33,340 nucleotides of DNA from a virus: the IMG/VR virus record IMGVR_UViG_3300020385_000033, positions 1 through 33,340 of that record; one strand, 5' to 3'. The position numbers and the translations under genes are program-made. Every line of letters starts with the position of its first letter. Positions within the stretch are counted from its first letter, which is position 1. The notes under the pieces are model-generated. The model saw nothing but the letters and a program-made list of their open reading frames with translations, did not search any database and was not told the origin of the DNA. Of the stretch, positions 10,565-19,120 are shown one piece after another.

Positions 10565-11736
10565 TGCTTACTAATCAATTTACATTTCAACCTGAAGAGA
10601 TTATTGAGATAGATGGTGTTATCTATGCAGTATTTTTTGACACAGATGAAGCACTTGGTGACTTCCCTATACTTGCAAAAGTGGATAATCCTAACTTTTT
10701 ATCAGAAGGTGTAGAACCAGTATCATATGATGCAACAACATTTGCAGCAAAATATGGATATGCATTTAGAGGACATGAAGATTTATTAGTAAGTGAAATA
10801 CAACAAGGAGAAGAACAAGAACCATACAGAGGCGTGTTTGATGCGATTGAAAACCAGTTTGAAACAAAAGCAAAAAAAGATGGTATGAAGTGGTTACTTG
10901 ATGTAGATGTACAAGCTGCATTTTTAGCAGCTAGTTTAACTGGAGTACCTGTATCAGAAGATGATTTAGCAGGTACAGCTTGGTATACAAGCTCAACTGC
11001 AAACGAAAGAAAGTTTATGTTGAAATATTATTCTGACCCTGATGGAGTGAAAAAAGACATGACTACAAACATTGCAAATATTACAAAAGGTATTATATCA
11101 AGAAACATGCAAGGACCAATTAATGACCTTGCAGAAGCATTGGCTGTAGCAGTAACTACATTTCAAATAGATGCAGATGAAGTAGATACCTTATTAGATT
11201 ACATAGATGATGAAACATATCTAAATTTATTGGGAGGTAAAGACTTATTACCTGAAAGTTTACAACCATTTATAGGTAAATTTACTGGTGTAAATACAGG
11301 ACAATCAACCGCTAAAGGATTTATTGTAGACACTTTAGGTATCAACGCATACGAAGCTATGAAACAAACAGGAGCATTTTATAAAATTGCTGCAAGAGTT
11401 AGAGCAGGAGATATAGAAGGCGTGAAGAATGAATTACAAATGCAACACGATACTTTGTATCCTATGTTCAAAGGTTCTAACTTTGGTACTTGGAATGGAT
11501 ACTATTCGAATAGAGCATCAAGACTTATTAATGCAACTACAGGTAATCAAATAGTAGAGCTAACACCTAATCAAAAAGATACAGTGAACGAAGCAATAAT
11601 TGCAGCTAATGGTGATTACATGGAATTTGATAAACAAATTAGAAGTAAGTTTATTGATAGCCCAGGAGTTAAAAATCAATTCTTAAATGACCTGGCAGTA
11701 AGAATACCACAAGCCTATTCGGGAGTATTTGACTAA
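10564..11736 (+). CDS. Unknown virion-associated protein, 390 aa
   Basis: Starts by TAATG overlap with the HPr-containing gene and ends by overlap with the next. Residues 1-80 look like a small beta domain (FQPEEIIEIDGVIYAVFFDT). The rest is helical and acidic. The C-terminal third has aromatic, Asn-rich turns (FKGSNFGTWNGYYSNRASRL). There is no signal peptide, membrane segment or metal-binding motif. Unknown; probably part of the same virion sub-assembly as its neighbours because all are translationally coupled. Confidence 0.75.
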   Translation: MLTNQFTFQPEEIIEIDGVIYAVFFDTDEALGDFPILAKVDNPNFLSEGVEPVSYDATTFAAKYGYAFRGHEDLLVSEIQQGEEQEPYRGVFDAIENQFETKAKKDGMKWLLDVDVQAAFLAASLTGVPVSEDDLAGTAWYTSSTANERKFMLKYYSDPDGVKKDMTTNIANITKGIISRNMQGPINDLAEALAVAVTTFQIDADEVDTLLDYIDDETYLNLLGGKDLLPESLQPFIGKFTGVNTGQSTAKGFIVDTLGINAYEAMKQTGAFYKIAARVRAGDIEGVKNELQMQHDTLYPMFKGSNFGTWNGYYSNRASRLINATTGNQIVELTPNQKDTVNEAIIAANGDYMEFDKQIRSKFIDSPGVKNQFLNDLAVRIPQAYSGVFD

Positions 11737-12878
11737 TGACTAAAGAAGAAATACAAGCGTTACAAAGAGAACTAGGTGTTACTGCTGATGGAATTATTGG
11801 ACCTATAACTAGAGCAGCAGCTAAAGCAGCGCAAGAAGCATCTCCATTTGAAGAAACAAAATATGATGACATCGTTGAAACTACAGGATTAGTAGTAGGG
11901 GTTGCAACTCCTACTGGAGTAGCCGCTACAAGTGCAGGCCTTGCAGAGTTAGAAAGTGCAGAAAGTAAAGCACTAGATATCATACAAAGTTTTCTTGACG
12001 AATTTGAAGGCGTAAATATATATGGTGACGATGATGATGATGATGACCCTAAGTTTGAAGAAGAGACACAAGCATATCAACCAACTAAAAGTGACGCAGC
12101 TGCTTTATATCCATACTTTCCTTCCAACATACTCGATGATTTAATTATGAAATGGACTGAAACAGGAAGTATTGATATAGCTCTAGCAACAGTTAGAGGT
12201 AGCGATGCTTTCGCTAAAGCATTTCCTGGTATTAGTAGAGAAGATGGTTCATTAAGAATGACAGAGATACAATACTTAGAACTTAAAGATGGTATGAAAG
12301 ACCAACTTAGAAATTACAATTTAAATCCCGATGTATTTGCTAATGAAATAATAGAAGCAATAACAGGTGATGTAAATATAAAAGAGTTTACCGCTAGATT
12401 ACAATTCGGATACGAGCAATTACTTAACAATAAAGAAGAAGTATTACAAGTTTTTAATGAACAGTATGGCTATGGACTAGATGAAACAGTTTTATTTGCT
12501 ATGTTCATCAGCCCTGATATATCACAATCAGTATTAGAAAATCAAATATTAGTTTCACAGATACTTGCTGAAGCAGAAATCTCCACTACAGAAATAGGTT
12601 TGAGTACAGCAGAAAAGTTTGTACAAGCTAATATATCACAGCGAGATGCTGCACAAGTATTTTCTAGAACCGAAGAGTTATCAGGACTTGTAGGAGTAGG
12701 TTCTCGTAGAGGAGTATCTATAACTGAAGAAGATATAGCTACAGGATTAGCAGGTTTATCTTCACAAGAATTAGCATTAATCAGAAGAACACAAGCAACA
12801 TCAGCGTCTGAAAGTTCTATACAAGCAGGTGCTGCAACTACACAAGCAGGACAAGTCACTGGATTAGTTGAAGAATAG
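11736..12878 (+). CDS. Virion protein with N-terminal peptidoglycan-binding motif, 380 aa
   Basis: Residues 5-30 (IQALQRELGVTADGIIGPIT, then RAA) match the second half of a peptidoglycan-binding repeat (PG_binding_1 type: LQ-x2-LG-x3-DG-x2-G-x2-T). The first helix is short, so the domain is minimal. A run of seven Asp follows near residue 98, encoded by GAC/GAT codons. The rest is helical, with an Ala/Thr/Gln-rich tail. It is the last gene of the pre-capsid block and ends just before the first TGTTTAAACA copy and a promoter. A role in anchoring to or crossing the cell wall during infection is plausible from the motif only. Confidence 0.75.
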   Translation: MTKEEIQALQRELGVTADGIIGPITRAAAKAAQEASPFEETKYDDIVETTGLVVGVATPTGVAATSAGLAELESAESKALDIIQSFLDEFEGVNIYGDDDDDDDPKFEEETQAYQPTKSDAAALYPYFPSNILDDLIMKWTETGSIDIALATVRGSDAFAKAFPGISREDGSLRMTEIQYLELKDGMKDQLRNYNLNPDVFANEIIEAITGDVNIKEFTARLQFGYEQLLNNKEEVLQVFNEQYGYGLDETVLFAMFISPDISQSVLENQILVSQILAEAEISTTEIGLSTAEKFVQANISQRDAAQVFSRTEELSGLVGVGSRRGVSITEEDIATGLAGLSSQELALIRRTQATSASESSIQAGAATTQAGQVTGLVEE

Positions 12879-12883
12879 ATACT

Positions 12884-12893
12884 TGTTTAAACA
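12884..12893. repeat. TGTTTAAACA palindrome, copy 1
   Basis: Perfect 10-base palindrome lying 5 bases after the stop of the 380-aa gene and about 24 bases before the TATAAT of the capsid promoter, so it would cover the upstream edge of the -35 region. Preceding ACAAGT (12851) and ACTTGT (12881) could form a weak stem ending in the palindrome. Confidence 0.9.
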
Positions 12894-12895
12894 GC

Positions 12896-12922
12896 TTGCA
12901 TTCTTAAATTACATGATATAAT
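12896..12922 (+). promoter_or_regulatory. Extended -10 promoter upstream of scaffold/capsid genes
   Basis: TGATATAAT at 12914-12922 gives a consensus TATAAT with an extended TGn element. A weak -35 candidate, CTTGCA or TTGCAT, lies 15-16 bases upstream. Predicted transcription start is about 12929-12931, which gives the scaffold gene a ~160-base leader. The same TGATATAAT string occurs before the lysis block at 21348. Confidence 0.65.
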
Positions 12923-12929
12923 AACTATT

Positions 12930-13080
12930 GACACTCTACTAAGGCCGGGTGGTTAAACTAGACCTAGGTTACGAAAACTGTCTTGATGCCTACATACAAG
13001 ACATGCAAAATAAATAATATGTAGTAGAACCCAGTGCATTACATAGATGGCACTTGCTTAAATATTATTTATAGATAAAG
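12930..13080 (+). ncRNA. Structured 5' leader before scaffold gene
   Basis: The 212-base gap 12879-13090 holds no gene. Two well-separated folds are visible. TGTCTTG (12979-12985) pairs with CAAGACA (12997-13003). An 11-base stem pairs ATAAATAATAT (13010-13020) with ATATTATTTAT (13062-13072), enclosing an inner hairpin AGTGC (13033-13037)/GCACT (13050-13054). The long AT-only stem ends directly before the AAAGGAG ribosome binding site, so it could modulate capsid-gene translation or stabilise the message. A GGCCGGGTGG segment near 12943 is more GC-rich than its surroundings. I recognise no known RNA family. Confidence 0.5.
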
Positions 13081-13090
13081 GAGACAATAC

Positions 13091-13546
13091 ATGTCAGAAG
13101 AAATAACTAATGAGACTGAAGTTCAATCAGCTCCTGGAGATAAGAACTGGAAAGCAATTCGTGAAGAGAATAAAGCTCTGAAGGATGAGCTAGCACAGTA
13201 TCAAGTCAAAGAGAGAGATGTACTTTTTCAAGAGATTGGATTAGACAGAACTAAAGGTATTGGTAAAGCAGCCGACCAAATGTACGAAGGCGATTTAGCT
13301 GCAGATGCATTAAAAGCATTTGTATCTGAAGAGTTCGGAGAAGAAGTATTTGGACAGCAAGACAGTTTTCGTGAGACAGTAAATGCAGGACAAGATAGAT
13401 TAGACAATCTAGCTAGCCAAGCACAAGCTGTAAGTGCTAACACAAGTGTACAAGAACAGATAGCTGAAGCTCAACAATCAGGTCGAGTTAGAGACAGTAT
13501 TGCTACAAAAATGAAAGCTCTAGAAGAGCTTGAAAAAAACAAGTAG
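13091..13546 (+). CDS. Putative capsid scaffolding protein, 151 aa
   Basis: A short acidic protein directly before the capsid gene, which is the usual place of the scaffold. Residues ~17-45 form a Lys/Glu-rich coiled coil (KNWKAIREENKALKDELAQY). The C-terminal half is Gln/Ala/Ser-rich and ends in a basic helix (KMKALEELEKNK) of the type that binds coat proteins. A strong site, AAAGGAGACAATAC, precedes the ATG. There is no membrane or enzyme motif. The role is inferred from position and composition. Confidence 0.7.
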   Translation: MSEEITNETEVQSAPGDKNWKAIREENKALKDELAQYQVKERDVLFQEIGLDRTKGIGKAADQMYEGDLAADALKAFVSEEFGEEVFGQQDSFRETVNAGQDRLDNLASQAQAVSANTSVQEQIAEAQQSGRVRDSIATKMKALEELEKNK

Positions 13547-13547
13547 C

Positions 13548-13570
13548 GTTTAGGAGAAAAGCTCCTAAAC
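13548..13570 (+). promoter_or_regulatory. Perfect 9-base hairpin between scaffold and capsid genes
   Basis: GTTTAGGAG pairs with CTCCTAAAC around a five-base loop. No T tract follows, so it is not a classical terminator. The 5' arm contains AGGAG, and the true capsid ribosome binding site TTAGGAGA lies 5 bases beyond. The stem may be an mRNA processing or stability element that sets the scaffold-to-capsid ratio. Confidence 0.55.
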
Positions 13571-13587
13571 AGAATTAGGAGATTATT

Positions 13588-14598
13588 ATGGGAGCAATAG
13601 GCTCACCCGACCCAATCTCGGTATCCGAGATTAATAACTTTACTGGGGAACTCTTTAAAGTTGGTGCAAGAAGAACACCTTTACTATCAATGGTTGGTGG
13701 TTTAAATGGTGGCAAACTTCTTAACTCTCCTGTTTTCCAAACCCAAAAAGTAGATACACCTACAGTCAACTCTTATACAGCAGTTGCCGAAGGTGGAACA
13801 CCTGCTTACTTTGGTAGAAGCAGAAGTTCTGCAATAGACTGTGTGCAAATTTGGAACCAAGGTATTAAACTTACCTATTCCGCAATGGCATCAACAGGCT
13901 ATTTGAACTCACAAGCTATGGAAAGTGGGACTAAGGCTTTTGAAGGACAAAACCCTATAAATGATGAAATGGCATTTCAGTTAGAAGAACTACTTAGCAA
14001 AATCGCAAGAGAAGTTGAGTACGAATTCTTTAATGCTACATTCAATGATGGAACAGATGGCAACCCAAGAGAGATGAGAGGTCTCGCTGAATGGGTAGCA
14101 ACAGGAAATGGTTCATCAGCATTCGCACATGATGCATCCGGAGATGGCTCAGGGGCAGCACAAGGTCTTGACTTTGATGCTATTGCTGAAACATTGAAGT
14201 TGATGTATGATAATGGCGCACCAATGGCAAACCCTGTACTTTTCGCAAGACCAGGCTCAATCTTAGACTTGAACCAAAACCTTGTTAAAAGTGGTTCTAA
14301 TCAAATGGCAATCTTGCCAAGAGATAGAAATGTTGCAGGCGTAAACATTGACACAATCATTACACCATTCGGAAATATTGGACTTGCAGTGAACGAATAT
14401 GTTCCTGCTGACCAAGCATTCGTATTGGATATGTCTTACCTAGATGTTTGTTTCTTAAACATCCCAGGAAAAGGCGGAGTATTCGTAGAGGATACAGACA
14501 ATGATGATGCAGCCGCAGTATCAAAGCGTGTCTACATGGAAATTGGTCTTGATAAAGGACCTGCCGAGTATCACGCAGTTATCAATGGCGTAAGCTAA
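13588..14598 (+). CDS. Major capsid protein, SU10-like HK97 fold
   Basis: A 336-residue protein with the hallmarks of the phage SU10 major capsid family: an N-terminal arm, then ARRTPLLSMVGG, a TVAEGG-like strand (YTAVAEGGTPAYFG), and a C-terminal end DKGPAEYHAVINGVS that resembles the family's typical ending. The middle includes a long helix (EMAFQLEELLSKIAREVEYEFFNATF). It forms the icosahedral shell from hundreds of copies. Translation is from a strong TTAGGAGATTATT site. It is flanked by the scaffold hairpin and a downstream terminator, which fits high expression. Codon use is visibly less AT-biased than its neighbours, as expected for the most expressed gene. Confidence 0.88.
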   Translation: MGAIGSPDPISVSEINNFTGELFKVGARRTPLLSMVGGLNGGKLLNSPVFQTQKVDTPTVNSYTAVAEGGTPAYFGRSRSSAIDCVQIWNQGIKLTYSAMASTGYLNSQAMESGTKAFEGQNPINDEMAFQLEELLSKIAREVEYEFFNATFNDGTDGNPREMRGLAEWVATGNGSSAFAHDASGDGSGAAQGLDFDAIAETLKLMYDNGAPMANPVLFARPGSILDLNQNLVKSGSNQMAILPRDRNVAGVNIDTIITPFGNIGLAVNEYVPADQAFVLDMSYLDVCFLNIPGKGGVFVEDTDNDDAAAVSKRVYMEIGLDKGPAEYHAVINGVS

Positions 14599-14618
14599 AG
14601 ATATATATTTGAAGATTA

Positions 14619-14648
14619 GGGTGGAATTCCACCTCCACCCTTTTCTTC
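14619..14648 (+). terminator. Rho-independent terminator after capsid gene
   Basis: GGGTGG (14619-14624) pairs with CCACCC (14635-14640), followed by TTTTCTTCT. An overlapping shorter palindrome, GGTGGAATTCCACC, uses the same 5' arm, so two exclusive folds exist. The element probably lowers read-through into the head-tail genes. Confidence 0.75.
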
Positions 14649-14682
14649 TGTTAGAATAATAAAAAAAGATTTAGGAGATTAA

Positions 14683-15036
14683 ATGCCAGTTGCAGGTAAA
14701 AGTTTATACAAAACAAAAGCGGTCACAATTGATATATCAGAAAGTGCTACAATAAGTACAGCAGTAGATACAAATGGATTGTTACTATCAGGAATTATTT
14801 TTCCTGCCGCTATGACAGGTGCAAACTTAACTTTTCAAGTAGCTTCTACTAATACAGCAGGAAACTTTAAAGCATTAAAGGAGACTGATGGAACAGATGT
14901 AACTTATACAATCACTGCCGATGCTCATGTTAGAATAGACCCTAGCGGATGGGCCGGAGTAGGTGCTATAAAAGTTATATCAGATGGTACAGAAGCAGCA
15001 GACAGAAAAATAAATTTAGTATTTCATTCAGCATAA
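14683..15036 (+). CDS. Small beta-rich head protein, 117 aa
   Basis: Starts after ATTTAGGAGATTAA. The sequence is beta-rich and Thr/Ala-rich with a conserved-looking ending (RIDPSGWAGVGAIKVISDGT, then AADRKINLVFHSA). I have seen this pattern in short proteins directly after capsid genes in many tailed phages. Those are usually left as hypothetical or described as capsid decoration. No enzyme motif is present. A decoration or head-completion role is inferred from position. Confidence 0.65.
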   Translation: MPVAGKSLYKTKAVTIDISESATISTAVDTNGLLLSGIIFPAAMTGANLTFQVASTNTAGNFKALKETDGTDVTYTITADAHVRIDPSGWAGVGAIKVISDGTEAADRKINLVFHSA

Positions 15037-15045
15037 GGAAGTAAG

Positions 15046-16008
15046 ATGAGTACAAATATAAAGAACCTCATAGATAGGACTTATAGAGAGTACCTTGAAC
15101 CTATGGAAGATATGGTTAGCTACACAGTTTTAAGTGGAGCTTTATCAGCTTCAAATACTTCAGTTGGTTTTAATGGAGACTTACTTTCTACAGAAGAAGA
15201 AGACGCTTTAGACGCAGGTACAATAATTGAAATAGGCCAAGAGCTTATGATTTGTACAGAACTAAATGTTGTTACAAACAGTATTACTGTAACTAGAGCA
15301 GCAAGAGGAACTACTGCAACGACACATAGTGCAGGAGATGTAATTAAAATTACTCCACAATTTCCTAGAGTAAATGTTTTTAATGCTATCAAGGACCAAA
15401 TAGAAAATTTATATCCAACATTATATGCAGTAGAGACACAAACAATTTCTAGTGCAGTTGGTTATGTAGCTTTAGCAGGTGCTGATGATGATAGAATTGT
15501 CGCACCATTAAAAGCAGTATCACAATATCAAGAACTAGATGCAGGCAATCAAACCACTGTGCAGTTTAGAGGAGTTGCTATGGAACTTATAGATGTACCA
15601 ACTACTGTGACTGCATCAGGTAAAGTTGTACAGTTTTCAGGTGTAAGTAATGGAGTAAATGTACACTGCACTTTTAAAAAGAAATTTGGAGAAGTAAAAG
15701 ATTACGATAGTGATGGTGACGCAGAAGACACTACACTAGCAGAGATAGGTTTAGAGACAGAATACGAACCAATTATTATGGCCGGTGTTGCTGCACAAAT
15801 GATAGCGGGTAAAGACATACCTACTTACACAGCAAATTATATTACAGACCAAATGTCTGCAACTAATTATCCGATTAACTCTTCTAGTAATATAAGAAAT
15901 TCTTTATTGCAATATCAACAAGTACTTATAAATCAAGCAAGAAAAGATTTAAGAGCTAGATATCCGGAGCCTGTAAGTGTAAACAGCGTGGTATATCCTA
16001 GTGCCTAG
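15046..16008 (+). CDS. Putative head-tail connector protein, 320 aa
   Basis: Starts after CATAAGGAAGTAAG. The N-terminus is a helix (IKNLIDRTYREYLEPMED). A beta domain with TVTRAARGTTATTHSAGD follows (residues ~83-103), and then helical and beta segments with EPIIMAGVAAQMIAGKD. This layout, directly between capsid/decoration and tail genes, is common for connector or adaptor proteins of short-tailed marine phages. The gene end overlaps the GTG start of the next gene by 8 bases. Assignment is by position and general resemblance. Confidence 0.6.
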   Translation: MSTNIKNLIDRTYREYLEPMEDMVSYTVLSGALSASNTSVGFNGDLLSTEEEDALDAGTIIEIGQELMICTELNVVTNSITVTRAARGTTATTHSAGDVIKITPQFPRVNVFNAIKDQIENLYPTLYAVETQTISSAVGYVALAGADDDRIVAPLKAVSQYQELDAGNQTTVQFRGVAMELIDVPTTVTASGKVVQFSGVSNGVNVHCTFKKKFGEVKDYDSDGDAEDTTLAEIGLETEYEPIIMAGVAAQMIAGKDIPTYTANYITDQMSATNYPINSSSNIRNSLLQYQQVLINQARKDLRARYPEPVSVNSVVYPSA

Positions 16009-17968
16009 AGTAGCAACAACCCTTAGTGTAAAAAATCCTAAGAGATTAGGATATGATATTCGCCTGGATTTAAACTTATACAGAACTGCTGTAGGCCCAG
16101 GAAGAGAAATGACAATACAGTCTTCTAATGTTGAAGACAACAATATTAATGTCAAACAAAACGCAGAAGACTTTACTTCTAACTTAGGTCGTATATACTC
16201 CAGGAATAATTTTAGTGGAGGACAAGGACTTGACACAGCACACAGGGCTGATGGAACTGCACAAGATACAACAAGATTTTGGGATAGCAAAGGCATAGAT
16301 GTATTTCATGGAGATGATGAAACTTCTTATAACTTACATTTACTTCACACAACAGCAGCTGAAAGTATTAGTTTTAGTGGTACAAACAACTACTTAACAC
16401 AAACAACTAATGGTGATTTGTTTGTTACAGACCAAAAAGTAATTTATAAATCTACAGATTTTGGTGTTACCTGGGCTGCAGTTACTACTGGAATAACAAT
16501 AGATTATAACTTTACAGGAGCAGCAGCAGTTGGCGACCAAGTATATTTGACTACTGCAGATGGAACTTCTAACTCAGAACTTATAAAATATGATGGCTCT
16601 ACTTGGACAGAGGAAGACACACACTACAACACTAATGGTGGACTTACAGGAGTATGGTTTTCTAAAGGACAGCTGTTTATATCTGCTGACGATGGAACAG
16701 TAGAAAAAGTATTTGCTGTTAGCCCATTTGAAAAAACTTGGTCATCATCAGATTTATCTAGTGGTTCAATAATTACATTTGAAGACAGTCATCATGTGTC
16801 ACAAGTTGTAGATGCAGGAGCAGTTGTTTTAGTTGCCTCTACAAATGGTGATATATATTCTGTAAAAGATGTTGATGGAACTATGACATTAAAAGGACAG
16901 ACAAATATACCCTTTGAAGAAGTGCATTGTATCGCAGCATCAGAAAGTATTATATTTTTTGGAACAAAAGAAAAAGCTAGAGATGTAGGTAGATTTTATC
17001 GTGCAGATTTAGTTGTTGCTAATGACTTATATGTTTTAGCTAACAGACAATTAATAAAAGAATGGGTCATAGCGGATATAGATACTACACCTAAACACAT
17101 GTTTGTATCAAGGGATAGCGTGTATTGTGGAGTAAAAGAAAGCAACACAGAAAGTTATTTATGGAGATACTACTTACCTACTGCAGGATTTGCTAGAGAT
17201 TTAGAGATAGGTGTTTCAGGATTTATTCTTGGAATAACACAATCTGATGGTAAGTTTGTAATATCAGTATCCGGTTCCGACATATACAGAGAGACATCTA
17301 CCTACGAAAGTGAAGGTTATGTTTTAATGTCAGCAGCAGATTTTTATACAGCAGAACACAAACAATTTGTTGGTGCAGAAATATCTACATTCGACATGAC
17401 AAATGATGTTAGTGCAGAATTGTTTTATTCTACAAAGTTTGAAGCATTAGATAATCCAACAGATACATCTTTTGTAAGAGCATTAACACAATCATCCGGT
17501 GTAGGAGATGAAGAAAAACAAATTGCAGAAGTAGCAAGATACATTATTGGCAAAGTAGTTTTAAAATCAGGTGATGGTACTGACACACCAAAAATTAAAT
17601 CAGTACAGTTTCGTGCATTAGCAAGGCCTGAACTTGTAGTAGCACAGATACCTGTAAATATATCTGATAGAGTAGAAAGACCTAACAGAAAACCTATAAA
17701 GGTAAAAGGTTTAGGAGACACCATGTATGCTTCACTTAGAAATTTAGAAGGTACATCGGTGACACTAGAAATATTTAACCCTGGAGAGATTATAAAAGGT
17801 GTAGTAGAAAGAATTAGCTACCCTATACAAGCAGATACAGAAGTGGGAAGTGTTATGCAGTATGCTATAATAACTGTTCGAGGTACTAGACAACCAGTTA
17901 TTTCTGATATAACATCAGTTATGACACCAGGTATATCAGCGTTTGGTATAATGAGGTATGGAGCATAA
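16001..17968 (+). CDS. Tail protein with Asp-box/beta-propeller character, 655 aa
   Basis: A GTG start overlapping the previous stop is the best fit, because the next in-frame ATG is far inside. Residues ~145-155 contain a BNR/Asp-box-like motif (YKSTDFGVTW), and a related YKYDGSTWTEED follows ~50 residues later. Strand-rich blades continue to about residue 400, so a beta-propeller or repeated beta fold is likely. The C-terminal ~200 residues resemble a separate beta domain. It ends by TAATG overlap with the next gene. A tail nozzle/tube or tail-hub role in a short-tailed phage is my best guess. A sugar-binding or glycan-acting tail protein is the alternative suggested by the Asp boxes. Confidence 0.6.
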   Translation: MPRVATTLSVKNPKRLGYDIRLDLNLYRTAVGPGREMTIQSSNVEDNNINVKQNAEDFTSNLGRIYSRNNFSGGQGLDTAHRADGTAQDTTRFWDSKGIDVFHGDDETSYNLHLLHTTAAESISFSGTNNYLTQTTNGDLFVTDQKVIYKSTDFGVTWAAVTTGITIDYNFTGAAAVGDQVYLTTADGTSNSELIKYDGSTWTEEDTHYNTNGGLTGVWFSKGQLFISADDGTVEKVFAVSPFEKTWSSSDLSSGSIITFEDSHHVSQVVDAGAVVLVASTNGDIYSVKDVDGTMTLKGQTNIPFEEVHCIAASESIIFFGTKEKARDVGRFYRADLVVANDLYVLANRQLIKEWVIADIDTTPKHMFVSRDSVYCGVKESNTESYLWRYYLPTAGFARDLEIGVSGFILGITQSDGKFVISVSGSDIYRETSTYESEGYVLMSAADFYTAEHKQFVGAEISTFDMTNDVSAELFYSTKFEALDNPTDTSFVRALTQSSGVGDEEKQIAEVARYIIGKVVLKSGDGTDTPKIKSVQFRALARPELVVAQIPVNISDRVERPNRKPIKVKGLGDTMYASLRNLEGTSVTLEIFNPGEIIKGVVERISYPIQADTEVGSVMQYAIITVRGTRQPVISDITSVMTPGISAFGIMRYGA

Positions 17969-18546
17969 TGGCCAATAGAGCAACACAAATTGTAAACTTT
18001 TACGAGAGTACACTTGCATCCAGTTTAATTGGAGCTAGCGGTACTGGAACAACACTTGCACAAGCACCAACAACAGATGGCGCTTCTTCTATAAGTGCAA
18101 CATTAGGTGATGAAAACACTTGGTACTACTTAGTTGTATCACCGGATACTGCAGGTAGTCGTGAAGTAATAGTTGTCAAAGCAAGTTCGGGAACTACTAT
18201 CACAAATGTTGGTAGAGATATAGAAGGTAGATACGCTTCTACTGCTTTACCGGAGCATACATCGGGAACGATTGTCAGAATGGCAGTTGTTGCAAGTCAC
18301 ATAGATGACCAAAACGATAGAGTTGCAGGTATATTAACAGAAGGTCAAGCAGCTATAGATGCTATTACAGCATCTTCTGCAACAGCTATGATAGATGGTG
18401 CTACTGATGGTACTGCTATTACAGTAGATGTTGCTGCAGATTACGCTTTAATTTATGATGCAACAGATAGCACAGCTAAAAAAGTTTATGTTAGTCAAGT
18501 TGCACCTCCTGTAGAAGTACATCCATTTTTAATTATGGGAGCATAA
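17968..18546 (+). CDS. Putative tail fibre/appendage protein, 192 aa
   Basis: Coupled to the upstream gene by TAATG. It is a beta-rich Thr/Ala/Asp protein with an ordered N-terminal domain (residues 1-110, including NVGRDIEGRYAS), then a short helix (HIDDQNDRVAGILTEGQAAI) and a strand-rich tail. The last residues IMGA are encoded by bases that also make up the GGAG ribosome binding site of the next gene. The N-terminal part resembles virion-attachment domains of fibres in small marine phages. Confidence 0.55.
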   Translation: MANRATQIVNFYESTLASSLIGASGTGTTLAQAPTTDGASSISATLGDENTWYYLVVSPDTAGSREVIVVKASSGTTITNVGRDIEGRYASTALPEHTSGTIVRMAVVASHIDDQNDRVAGILTEGQAAIDAITASSATAMIDGATDGTAITVDVAADYALIYDATDSTAKKVYVSQVAPPVEVHPFLIMGA

Positions 18547-18547
18547 C

Positions 18548-18751
18548 ATGGGTATATTACTAATGCTCAAAGAAGGTGGAAGTCTAGGAATAGACACTAT
18601 TGGAAATAAGCCAATAGATGAAGATATAGATTTACTACCTGATACCAGTGGTGGCGGTATTGAAATTGATAGACAGTTAATGTTATGGTCTGATAGTGGA
18701 CTTGCATTACAATATCTTGATGTAGATACCTTGCTTTTGGTTGGTGCGTAG
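18548..18751 (+). CDS. Small unknown tail-region protein, 67 aa
   Basis: The ATG follows the previous stop by one base, with GGAG encoded in the end of that gene. The product starts with a hydrophobic MGILLMLKEGG and ends LLLVGA, similar to the LIMGA ending of its neighbour. This suggests a shared terminal strand or origin. No family is recognised; probably a minor tail component. Confidence 0.6.
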   Translation: MGILLMLKEGGSLGIDTIGNKPIDEDIDLLPDTSGGGIEIDRQLMLWSDSGLALQYLDVDTLLLVGA

Positions 18752-18782
18752 TATACTATAGAATATATTTAGGAGATAAAAT

Positions 18783-19109
18783 ATGGCAAACGCTTATAAA
18801 GTATTAGGACAAGTTGCAGATGCTTCGGCAAATGATGTAACTTTAATAGCAGACCAAAATGGAGAAACTATTGTTTCTACTATTGTTATATCAAACAGAG
18901 AAGCAGCAGCTAACACATTTAAACTTGCTGTAAGACCTGGTGGTGCAACATTAGCTAATGAACATTATCTAGCTTTCGATACAACTATTGATGCTAATGA
19001 TAGTATTACATTGACACTTGGTATTACACTTGCAGATAATGACATCATTACTGTTGGTGCATCAGACAACCAAGTAAGTTTCAGTGCCTTTGGTACAGTA
19101 ATTACATAG
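18783..19109 (+). CDS. Beta-sandwich tail/head accessory protein, 108 aa
   Basis: Preceded by TTTAGGAGATAAAAT. It is Ala/Asn/Thr-rich and strand-rich, with alternating patterns such as TIVSTIVISNREAAANTFKL and ITLTLGITLADNDIITV. Proteins of this look are common in small phages near fibre genes and are usually annotated as hypothetical virion proteins. No catalytic residues stand out. Confidence 0.6.
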   Translation: MANAYKVLGQVADASANDVTLIADQNGETIVSTIVISNREAAANTFKLAVRPGGATLANEHYLAFDTTIDANDSITLTLGITLADNDIITVGASDNQVSFSAFGTVIT

Positions 19110-19120
19110 AAAGTTTTTAA

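Noticed and set aside
12940-12980. A tRNA-like start in the capsid leader (GGCCGGGTGGTTAAAC)
   Set aside because: No matching acceptor stem, anticodon arm or TTCGA-type T loop could be found on either strand.
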